From positions 1 through 10,682 of the forward strand of contig JAATGK010000512.1 of assembly GCA_015654715.1 (NCBI GenBank): a stretch of 10,682 nt of DNA. The letters are read 5' to 3'. Of this stretch, positions 1 to 5,195 are shown piece after piece. A program made the position numbers and the translations under genes. The notes beneath the pieces were generated by a model that was not told the DNA's origin, made no database searches, and saw only the letters and a program-made list of their open reading frames with translations. Each line of letters begins with the position of its first letter. Position 1 is the first letter of the stretch. This stretch comes from Alphaproteobacteria bacterium (GTDB lineage: Bacteria; Pseudomonadota; Alphaproteobacteria; Micropepsales; Micropepsaceae).

Positions 1-84
1 GCGCAGCATCAGCCGGTGCGAGACGATCTGCGCCTCGGCGGGCGTTTCCTTGAGGACGGGGAGAAAGAAGCGGGAAAGGCGCAT
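1..84 (-). CDS. proS: Prolyl-tRNA synthetase, N-terminal fragment
   Basis: ProS charges tRNA-Pro with proline in the cytoplasm. Only the first 28 codons are present; the gene runs off the left edge. Reading leftwards from the ATG at 84-82 gives [20 protein letters not shown] followed by VSHRLMLR. This is the opening I know from bacterial-type ProS (the '[14 protein letters not shown]..vSH.LMLRAG' pattern of alphaproteobacteria). Upstream on the minus strand an AGGA lies about 9 bases before the ATG, a plausible ribosome binding site. In many alphaproteobacteria proS lies just downstream of mce, sometimes with a small DUF1467 membrane-protein gene between. Here mce is about 4.7 kb away, so the accessory genes described below separate the two. 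The identification rests on a short stretch, but the motif is distinctive. Confidence 0.85.
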   Translation of the reverse strand, partial: MRLSRFFLPVLKETPAEAQIVSHRLMLR

Positions 85-136
85 TGTGGATATCCTGGGG
101 ATAAGTCGGACGGTCGCGAGCCCCCTTCATAAGCGG

Positions 137-150
137 CCCCGGCGCCGGGG
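137..150. terminator. GC-rich palindrome downstream of vapC, possible weak terminator
   Basis: CCCCGGCGCCGGGG is a perfect 14-base palindrome in the gap between the vapC stop and the proS start. It can form a 5-bp hairpin with a GCGC loop. A second small hairpin (CAAAT-GGCG-ATTTG, 152-165) sits between it and the vapC stop. No T-run follows on the minus strand, so intrinsic termination would be weak, and vapC transcripts may read into proS. Confidence 0.25.
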
Positions 151-170
151 GCAAATGGCGATTTGGCCGC

Positions 171-563
171 TTATTCGGCCCAGTTCTCGATCTGAAGGCC
201 CGGAACATCGCGGAAGTCGGTAACATTGGCGGTGACAAGTGTGCAGTCCGCCGCGATGGCGTGCGCGGCGATCATGCGATCGAAATCGCGGCCGCGAACC
301 CAACCGAGTTGGGCGATGATTTGGCTGTAGGCCGTCGCTGCCGTTAATTCGAACGGTAGTGCAGGGATGCGCTGAAGGAAAACGTCGATCCGTAACGGTT
401 CGGCTGCTTTAGCGACAGAGTTTCGGTACAGACCGCGATACAACTCGACGACGCTCAAGACCGAGATCATGACGTCGCCCGCGTGCTCGATGAATTTCTT
501 GACGACAGAATCCCGTCCGTCAATCGCGTGGATCGCGATGTTCGTGTCGATCAGATACGGCAT
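171..563 (-). CDS. vapC: VapC-family PIN-domain ribonuclease toxin
   Basis: A 130-residue PIN-domain protein, normal length for a VapC toxin. VapC toxins are Mg-dependent endoribonucleases that cut tRNA or rRNA and arrest growth when the antitoxin is lost. The expected acidic residues are present: Asp6 in YLIDTN, Glu40 in SVVELYRG, Asp95 in the GRDFDRMIAAHA segment and Asp116 in TANVTDF; the protein ends in a typical '..NWAE' tail. The ATG at 563-561 lies 2 bases after the antitoxin stop (TAG, 568-566), so the two are almost certainly co-translated. The stop is TAA at 173-171. A hand count of 301-420 gives 67 of 120 G+C (56%), well below the neighbouring nuo genes, as expected for a mobile toxin-antitoxin pair. 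All catalytic positions are intact, so I expect an active toxin. The RNA target cannot be told from sequence. Confidence 0.92.
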   Translation of the reverse strand: MPYLIDTNIAIHAIDGRDSVVKKFIEHAGDVMISVLSVVELYRGLYRNSVAKAAEPLRIDVFLQRIPALPFELTAATAYSQIIAQLGWVRGRDFDRMIAAHAIAADCTLVTANVTDFRDVPGLQIENWAE

Positions 564-565
564 TG

Positions 566-832
566 CTAATCCCAGTCACGATCCGGCAGCTCAATGCGAT
601 CAACTTGAGGAAGCAGAGACGCAGGAGGAAGCGCTCTGAGAGCAGCAAACATCTGTTCCACGCTCTGGCGAGCCATGGCCGGGCGGATCGTGATGACATC
701 GCCGCTGCGAGTAACGGTGACTTCCATGTCGTTGCTGTCGAACGCCATCTCGGCCGGAATGCGCACGGCCTGGCTGTTGCCCGACTTGAAGACGCGGGTC
801 GTGGTGGTTTTTGTCGTGCTGTTCTTATCCAT
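566..832 (-). CDS. vapB: VapB-type AbrB/SpoVT-fold antitoxin
   Basis: An 88-residue antitoxin partner of the adjacent VapC. Residues about 11-52 form an AbrB/MazE-like swapped-hairpin DNA-binding domain, with the signature RVFKSGNSQAVRIPAE (13-28) followed by a beta-rich VTVTRSGDVITIRP segment. The C-terminal part (about 53-88, ending LPDRDWD) is the kind of flexible, acidic/aromatic tail that fills the toxin active site in this family. The N-terminus is Thr/Lys-rich and probably disordered. The ATG is at 832-830, with GAGG about 7 bases upstream as ribosome binding site. The antitoxin gene comes first, as usual. The double palindrome at 879-900, about 47 bases upstream, is the probable autoregulatory operator. 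An orphan regulator is unlikely because vapC follows within 2 bases. Confidence 0.92.
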   Translation of the reverse strand: MDKNSTTKTTTTRVFKSGNSQAVRIPAEMAFDSNDMEVTVTRSGDVITIRPAMARQSVEQMFAALRALPPASLLPQVDRIELPDRDWD

Positions 833-878
833 GGCCGACCTCGCCGGTTTCCCGCAAGATTAGCGCGGTTGCTACTTG

Positions 879-900
879 ATGTAAATACATGTATATACAT
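879..900 (-). promoter_or_regulatory. Double palindrome upstream of vapB, probable VapBC operator
   Basis: Two overlapping 12-base palindromes lie head to tail: ATGTAAATACAT (879-890, one mismatched pair) and ATGTATATACAT (889-900, perfect), sharing the AT at 889-890. They sit 47 bases upstream of the vapB ATG in an otherwise GC-rich region and are AT-rich enough to contain a -10 element for vapB. VapB-type AbrB-fold dimers bind inverted repeats in their own promoters, with VapC enhancing binding, so cooperative binding of a VapBC complex to adjacent half-sites is the natural reading. The palindromes are seen directly; the operator function is inferred. Confidence 0.65.
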
Positions 901-966
901 CCAGGGTACGGGATGTGTTCGCTTGTTTTTGTTACCGTTTTTCTTGCCGGGATGACGTTTTCTGTG

Positions 967-2586
967 TCACCGCCCCACCGGCCGCATCGGTTCCAGCGGC
1001 ACTTGATAGGGCATGTTGGCGATCAGGGTGCGGACATCCACGGGCGGCGGCGGGGCGAGCGGTTTGGTTGCTTTGCGCTCGAGATCGTCGAGGCCGTAGC
1101 CGGCGAAGAAATCGCGGCCGCTCATCTGGCGGAAGCGCTGCTGCGCCGCGTACCAGCGCATCTTCTTGTCGCCTTGGCTGCAGCTCTCGCGCTCGGCCCC
1201 GGCCGCGCCCCAGCGCAATTCGATACAGTCGTAGGGATCGTAACTGATGGCATAAACCCGCGCCGCCACCTCGCCGAGATCGAGCGGCACCGGGTGCTTG
1301 CCGGAACTCAAATAGGTGAGATCGCAGGCCCGGCTTTGCGCATCGTAGGCCGCCAGCAAATCGGCGCGCAGATCGGTGCCGTCATAAGCGATGCGCGGAT
1401 CGCGCTTGACCCACAGATCGATCATCCCGGCCATGTGGGAATAGAACTGGGCGAAACCTTCGCGCAGACGGGCATCGCGGGCCGGGGTCGCGTAAGCCTC
1501 CCAATCACCTCCGGCATCGAAAATGTTCTCCGGCAGGCTGGCGGGATGCGGCTTGTTCTGGATGCCTTCGGAGATGGCGAGGTTCACGGTGTTGGCGCGA
1601 TCCTTCATATCGCGGCATAGATTCTTCATCGAAATGCGCAGTTCGTGCAGCGGATTGTAGATGGTCTTGCCACCGCTCATCGCGGTACGGACATAAGTGT
1701 AAAGCCCCATTTCCTCGCCGTCGTAAACGTAGCGCGCTTTCTTCGGGCTTTGCGATGGATTGGGCTCGGTGCCGACGTATTGCACCAGCGAAAAATCGGC
1801 GATCTCGTCATTGCCGGCGAGCCCGATATGGCCGCCGATCAGATGGCCTTCGCCGTCGTCATGGGCGCCCTTGAGGCGTTGCGGCCGCCAGTTTTTCAGA
1901 CCGCCGCCAAGCTTCAGCGGGCTCTGGCCGAACTGGGCGCCATAGACGCTACGGGTGATGGTGAAGTCGGGATGAGCATCCATATAATAGATGCGCCCGT
2001 CGGCATCGACCTTATAGACAATGCCGACATGCGCATTGGTGTCGTAGATCACGCTGCCGGGGCGGATCGATTCCGGCGTAATCGCGGGAGTGTAGAAATC
2101 CGACAACACGCCGTGGTCGAGCGTTACGTCGCTGCGATAGGTGGCCGAGGATACCGTGTCGATCACCTCGCGCACCGCCCAGGGGCCGTTGATGCCTTCG
2201 CCATGATCGATGAAATCGTAACGGCTGGTCGGGCGGTTGCCGGTGGAATTGTGCCTTTCGTCGCCCGATCCGGCATACCCATCTTCGAAGGAGAACGGCA
2301 GCCCATTCTTCCAGGCATAATAGGCACGCAGCAGATACGGCCACTTGGCGCAATCGGTGTCGATGTCGAGGAACTTCTGGTCGGTGGCGCGGAACGGATT
2401 GGCCGGATCGCGCAGGCAGCTCTCCGAAGACGAACAATTGGAGGCGCCGATCGCCGCCACGAAGCGGGAGAACCCCTCCTCGTCTCCAGCCGACCAATGA
2501 TCCTTGGTAACGCGCCAAGTTCCCTCGGCATTTGCCGCCGAGAGAATCACGCCCAATACCACGACCAATACCGCCCAAACGCGCAT
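967..2586 (-). CDS. Secreted protein of unknown family, possible CHAP/NlpC-like cysteine hydrolase
   Basis: A 539-residue protein that I do not recognise as a named family. It starts (ATG 2586-2584) with a Sec signal peptide: MRVW, a hydrophobic AVLVVVLGVILSA core, then a likely signal peptidase I site ANA|EG after residue 20. The mature protein is soluble-looking, with no other membrane segment. Residues 74-98 hold a DCAKWPYLLRAYYAW-type segment with Cys79. Residues 174-207 read RPGSVIYDTNAHVGIVYKVD followed by a DG turn and YYMDAHPD. The PG..., H-V-G-I-V and DG-turn pattern resembles the His-containing beta hairpin of CHAP and NlpC/P60 papain-fold hydrolases; Cys79, His186 and Asp203 (or His205) would be the triad. 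Cys51, 57, 324, 421, 454 and 469 could form periplasmic disulfides. The C-terminus has a Pro-rich linker (about 509-516, LAPPPPV). The upstream Shine-Dalgarno is weak. The gene stands alone, 134 bases before vapB. The enzyme assignment is an inference; the signal peptide is solid. Confidence 0.75.
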   Translation of the reverse strand: MRVWAVLVVVLGVILSAANAEGTWRVTKDHWSAGDEEGFSRFVAAIGASNCSSSESCLRDPANPFRATDQKFLDIDTDCAKWPYLLRAYYAWKNGLPFSFEDGYAGSGDERHNSTGNRPTSRYDFIDHGEGINGPWAVREVIDTVSSATYRSDVTLDHGVLSDFYTPAITPESIRPGSVIYDTNAHVGIVYKVDADGRIYYMDAHPDFTITRSVYGAQFGQSPLKLGGGLKNWRPQRLKGAHDDGEGHLIGGHIGLAGNDEIADFSLVQYVGTEPNPSQSPKKARYVYDGEEMGLYTYVRTAMSGGKTIYNPLHELRISMKNLCRDMKDRANTVNLAISEGIQNKPHPASLPENIFDAGGDWEAYATPARDARLREGFAQFYSHMAGMIDLWVKRDPRIAYDGTDLRADLLAAYDAQSRACDLTYLSSGKHPVPLDLGEVAARVYAISYDPYDCIELRWGAAGAERESCSQGDKKMRWYAAQQRFRQMSGRDFFAGYGLDDLERKATKPLAPPPPVDVRTLIANMPYQVPLEPMRPVGR

Positions 2587-2640
2587 GGCTTCAGGCTGCG
2601 GGTCAATGGGCTTCGCGTCAAGATGACGGTGGAGGACTCA

Positions 2641-2820
2641 TGATTGTTACCGGTTACCTAAGGCCGTATCTTAGAAGCACTATAATGACAGCGCTAACAA
2701 GCGCGCTATCTAAGCCACAGCGCGGCAGGATTTTGTTGTAATAACGGCCATTTCTAGTCCGAACCATCGTGACAACTCTGTGAATTTCCACTACAGAGGG
2801 CTCATATAAAAACGAACAAA
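2641..2820. promoter_or_regulatory. AT-rich intergenic zone, probable promoter region
   Basis: Hand counting gives 80 of 180 G+C (44%), far below the surrounding genes, in the gap upstream of the secreted-protein gene. It contains a tandem GTTACC-GGTTACC (2646-2658), a CTCTGT...ACAGAG inverted repeat (2776-2781 with 2793-2798) and a TATAAA (2805-2810) that could be a plus-strand -10 for the structured segment that follows. I could not find a convincing -35/-10 pair at proper spacing on either strand, so the transcription start sites are unassigned. The composition itself suggests regulatory DNA. Confidence 0.4.
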
Positions 2821-2920
2821 AGGCCCGCGTTTCGCTCGTGAACGGCCAAGTTCGGGGAGAGGTATCCGTCGGGGGGACCCTGCGGAAGAAAGGCCGGGCT
2901 AAGCCCGGCCTTTCGCATTT
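2811..2920 (+). ncRNA. Candidate structured small RNA ending in a hairpin terminator
   Basis: No credible protein is encoded here, yet three hairpins follow one another. The first is GGCC(CGC)GTTT...GAACGGCC (2822-2847). The second is CCGTCGGG-GGGA-CCCTGCGG, interrupted (2866-2885). The third is the strong hairpin at 2889-2913. A TATAAA lies just upstream (2805-2810). This is the layout expected of a roughly 100-nt small RNA on the plus strand. The reverse is also possible: on the minus strand the first hairpin is followed by a T-rich tail (TTTTGTTCGTTTTT, 2808-2821) and would act as a terminator. I cannot match it to 6S RNA, SRP RNA, tmRNA or a known riboswitch. Strand and function are unresolved. 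Confidence 0.3.
2889..2920 (+). terminator. Strong GC hairpin, intrinsic-terminator-like
   Basis: AAAGGCCGGGC (2889-2899) pairs perfectly with GCCCGGCCTTT (2903-2913) around a TAA loop, an 11-bp stem. The 3' side continues TTTCGCATTT, so the plus-strand U-tract is imperfect. On the minus strand the stem is followed by TTTCTT, so it could work in both directions. No protein gene ends nearby on the plus strand, which supports a short non-coding transcript. Confidence 0.5.
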
Positions 2921-2929
2921 CCGGCCCCT

Positions 2930-3006
2930 TGCGTGCTTCGCCCTTTGAGACGGCAGCAGCGGTGCGTGCTTCGAGACCGCGCTGCGCGCCTCCTCAGCAT
3001 GAGGAG
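2930..3006. repeat. Intergenic repeat with TGCGTGCTTCG direct repeats and CTCCTCA/TGAGGAG hairpin
   Basis: TGCGTGCTTCG occurs at 2930-2940 and again at 2963-2973. The second copy runs into GAGACCGCGCTGCGCGCC and a perfect 7-bp hairpin CTCCTCA-GCA-TGAGGAG (2990-3006). The 'gtgcttcgagac...ctcctcagcatgaggag' pattern is one I associate with dispersed intergenic repeats in alphaproteobacterial chromosomes. That attribution is from memory; a genome-wide search would be needed to count copies. Confidence 0.5.
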
Positions 3007-3063
3007 AAATTCACCCAAGCGGCGCACACACGTCGCCCGTTACCTCCCGGCGCGATTTGATTT

Positions 3064-3271
3064 AGAGCGATGTGCAGTCAGATGGAATCGTCAACCCTCC
3101 CCTTGAGGGAGGGTCGAAATTTTCGCGAGCGCAAGCGAGTGGGAATTTCGGGGAGGGGTACGTCGTGGCGCACGTCTCGACATACCCCTCCCCGAAAAAT
3201 CTCCGTTTTCGCTTCGATTTTTCGACCCTCCCTCAAGGGGAGGGTGATTTCATCTGAATGTCCGTTGCTCT
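3064..3271. repeat. Two inverted copies of an about 90-bp palindromic intergenic repeat
   Basis: Copy A (about 3064-3165) and copy B (about 3271-3170, opposite strand) are inverted. Outer ends are AGAGC (3064-3068) and GCTCT (3267-3271), then TCAGATG (3078-3084) and CATCTGA (3251-3257). A perfect 26-base arm follows (3094-3119 with 3220-3245), built around ACCCTCCC-CTTGA-GGGAGGGT, which is itself a hairpin. The inner 14-base arms TTCGGGGAGGGGTA (3148-3161) and its complement (3183-3196) come next. The parts between arms (Ser/Arg-like AAGCGA tracts) are diverged. The unit resembles dispersed REP/MITE-like repeats of alphaproteobacteria. It carries no gene and ends about 30 bases before the permease start, so it could shape the permease leader. 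Confidence 0.75.
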
Positions 3272-3303
3272 AGCTTCTGGTCCCGGATCAGCGGGGGGAC
3301 ACC

Positions 3304-4629
3304 ATGTTCGAGCGATATTTCGAGCTTTCGGCGCACGGCACGACGCTCCGGCGCGAGGTGGTGGCGGGGATCACGACCTTTCTCACCATGGCCTACATCG
3401 TGGTGGTCAATCCGCACATTTTGGCGAACGGCGGGCTCGACCAGGGCGCGGTGTTCGTGGCGACATGCCTGGCTTCGGCGCTGACGACGCTGCTGATGGG
3501 CTTCTGGGCCAAGCTGCCGGTGGCGCTGGCGCCGGGCCTGCGGCTTAACGCGTTTCTGGCCTTCACCGTCATCCCGGCGCTCGGCTACGACTGGCAACTG
3601 GCGCTCGGCTGCGTCTTCCTCTCCGGCCTGTTGTTCGTACTGGTGTCGATAACACCGGCGCGCGAGTGGCTGATCAATGCCCTGCCCCGCAGTCTCAAGC
3701 TCGCCATTGCCGCCGGTATCGGATTCTTTCTGGCGCTAGTCGGCCTCAACCAAGCGGGCATCGTCGTCAGCAACGGCAGCAGCAGCCTGCTGACCGCCGG
3801 ATCGCTCGCCGCCCCGGACGTGCTGCTGGCCGCGCTCGGTTTTATCGTGATCTTCGCGCTGGCGGCCCGCCGCGTGATCGGCGCGGTGATGATCGGCATC
3901 CTTCTTATTACCGTGCTGGCGATGGCCTTCGGCGTTGCGGCCCCACTCGACGGCATCGCCGGACTGCCGCCCGCGATCGCACCGACCTTCTTCCAGCTCC
4001 ATTTCGATTCCGGCAATACCGCCGAAGGCGTGGTGATTTCGACGGTGCTGGTGTTCCTTCTGGTGATGATGCTCGACACCTCCGGCACGCTGACCGCCGT
4101 CGCTTATCAGGGCAAGCTGCTGACTGAAGACGGCAAGCTGCCGAATGCGCGCCGGGCGCTGACCACCGATGCGGTCGGCTCGATGCTGGGTGCGGTACTG
4201 GGCACCTCGCCGGTGACCGCCTATATCGAAAGCTCGGCCGGCATCCAGGCGGGCGGCCGCACCGGGCTGACGGCCGTCGTGGTCGGCGTGCTGTTCCTGC
4301 TGGTGTTGTTCTTCGCACCCGTTGTGACGGCCGTGCCGGCTTATGCCACCGCCCCGGCGCTGATCTTCGTGGCGGTGCTGATGGTCGGCGGCCTCAAAGA
4401 ACTCGCTTGAGACGACCTCACCGAAGCCGCCCCCGCACTGCTGACGGCGCTCTCCATTCCCTTCACTTATTCGATTGCTTCGGGCATCGGCATCGGCTTC
4501 ATCGCTTACGTCGCGATCAAGGCCGTGTCCGGGCGCTGGAAGGATCTGAATGCCGCCGTGGTGGTGATCGCACTCGCCTTCGTCGCCAAGATCATCATGG
4601 ACGCGCAGAGTTTTGCGGGCGGAGGGTGA
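3304..4629 (+). pseudogene. NCS2/AzgA-type purine permease, interrupted by an in-frame TGA
   Basis: An inner-membrane nucleobase:H+ symporter of the AzgA-like NCS2 branch (hypoxanthine, guanine or adenine uptake). The start ATG (3304) follows a GGGGGGA ribosome binding site. Family hallmarks include the opening MFERYFELSAHGTTLRREVV, then AGITTFLTMAYIVVVNP, REWLINALPRSLKLAIAAGIG (120-140), LDTSGTL (257-263) and GTSPVTAYIESSAGI (300-314, with Glu309 in the substrate-site region). Translation stops at TGA 4408-4410 after 368 residues. The same frame continues as DDLTEAAPALLTALSIPFTY and on for 72 codons to a second TGA (4627-4629), restoring a normal 441-residue, 14-helix permease. Relatives have Trp-Asp-Asp-Leu-Thr-Glu here, so TGG became TGA. 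Without the tail the last two helices are lost. Other departures from consensus are Arg80 in APGLRLNAF (usually Gly) and Met255 where relatives often have Asp. It is probably a young pseudogene; a sequencing error is the alternative. Confidence 0.85.
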
Positions 4630-4667
4630 GGCGTTAATTCCAGCGAGGTTTGATCGCACCCCCGCAT

Positions 4668-4757
4668 CGTCATGGCCGGGCTTGACCCGGCCATCCAACT
4701 TTTCCCGGCTCGCGGACGCTCGCCGACTGGATGGCCGCCTCAAGGGCGGCCATGACG
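4668..4757. terminator. Paired hairpin repeats between convergent permease and mce
   Basis: Two 30-base arms (4668-4697 and 4728-4757) form an outer inverted repeat. Each also folds alone into a 9-bp stem with a 5-base loop: ATGGCCGGG-CTTGA-CCCGGCCAT and ATGGCCGCC-TCAAG-GGCGGCCAT. The first resembles the dispersed 'cgtcatggccgggcttg..ccggccatcc' repeat I know from alphaproteobacterial genomes. It lies between the 3' ends of two convergent genes, so a bidirectional terminator or transcript-end stabiliser is likely. There is no proper T-tract, so factor-dependent or processing roles are also possible. Confidence 0.55.
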
Positions 4758-4786
4758 GATAGAGTGTGGGATTAGGGCCGTTCGAA

Positions 4787-5185
4787 TTACGCCTGTTCCA
4801 GCTCGACCAATGTGCCGACGAAATCCTTAGGGTGCAGGAACACCACCGGTTTGCCGTGGGCGCCGATTTTGATGTCGCCGAGCACGCGGGCGCCTGCCGC
4901 CGTGAGGTGATCGCGCGCCGCGGTGATGTCGCTGACTTCGTAGCAAATGTGATGCATCCCGCCGGACGGGTTCTTGGCGAGATAGGCGGCGATCGGCGAG
5001 TTATCGCCTAAGGGCTGCAACAATTCGATTTTGGTATTCGGCAGTTCGACAAACACCACCGTCACGCCGTGTTCCGGCAGCGCTTGCGGCGCGGACACTT
5101 TGGCACCGAGGAGATCGCGATAAATCGCCGCCGATTTCTCCAGGTCCGCCGTGGCGATGGCGACATGATTCAAGCGGCCGATCAT
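4787..5185 (-). CDS. mce: Methylmalonyl-CoA epimerase
   Basis: Interconverts (S)- and (R)-methylmalonyl-CoA in the cytoplasm, linking propionyl-CoA carboxylase to methylmalonyl-CoA mutase. The 132-residue length is standard for this vicinal-oxygen-chelate fold enzyme. Two beta-alpha-beta-beta-beta modules are visible: MIGRLNHVAIATADLEKSAA onward, and MHHICYEVSDITAARDHL from residue 77. Predicted metal ligands are His7, Glu54 (TKIELLQP), His79 (MHHICYEV) and Glu128 (TLVELEQA). The GAHGKPVVFLHPKDF segment (108-122) is typical. The ATG (5185-5183) has an excellent GGAGGG ribosome binding site and follows the rnj stop by 10 bases, so it is the last gene of the coupled run; the stop is TAA. The other VOC families (glyoxalase I, dioxygenases) fit less well than this specific sequence and context. 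Confidence 0.95.
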   Translation of the reverse strand: MIGRLNHVAIATADLEKSAAIYRDLLGAKVSAPQALPEHGVTVVFVELPNTKIELLQPLGDNSPIAAYLAKNPSGGMHHICYEVSDITAARDHLTAAGARVLGDIKIGAHGKPVVFLHPKDFVGTLVELEQA

Positions 5186-5195
5186 CGCAACCCTC

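Noticed and set aside
2681..2686. Perfect TATAAT as a plus-strand -10 box
   Set aside because: No -35-like hexamer at 16-18 bases upstream and no plus-strand gene shortly downstream; probably chance in AT-rich DNA.
2811..2920. Signal recognition particle RNA, tmRNA or RNase P RNA
   Set aside because: The conserved SRP core (GGAAGGAAGCAGCC-like), tmRNA tRNA-like end and RNase P core motifs are absent; 6S RNA could not be confirmed or excluded by eye.
2838..2948. A 36-codon reading frame starting at GTG 2838
   Set aside because: It runs through the hairpins and repeat sequence, has no convincing ribosome binding site and resembles no known peptide; the RNA structure explains the segment better.
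3064..3271. CRISPR array or insertion sequence
   Set aside because: There are only two inverted units, with no regularly spaced direct repeats and spacers, and no transposase gene in the window.
4408..4410. TGA reassigned to Trp (alternative genetic code) explaining the permease stop
   Set aside because: TGA is the terminating codon of nuoM, nuoN, birA, coaX, the secreted protein and the permease itself (4627-4629), and no other gene in the window has an in-frame TGA.
4411..4629. A separate small membrane protein encoded after the permease stop
   Set aside because: The 72 codons are the normal C-terminal two helices of the same permease, in the same frame, with no start codon or ribosome binding site of their own at the junction.
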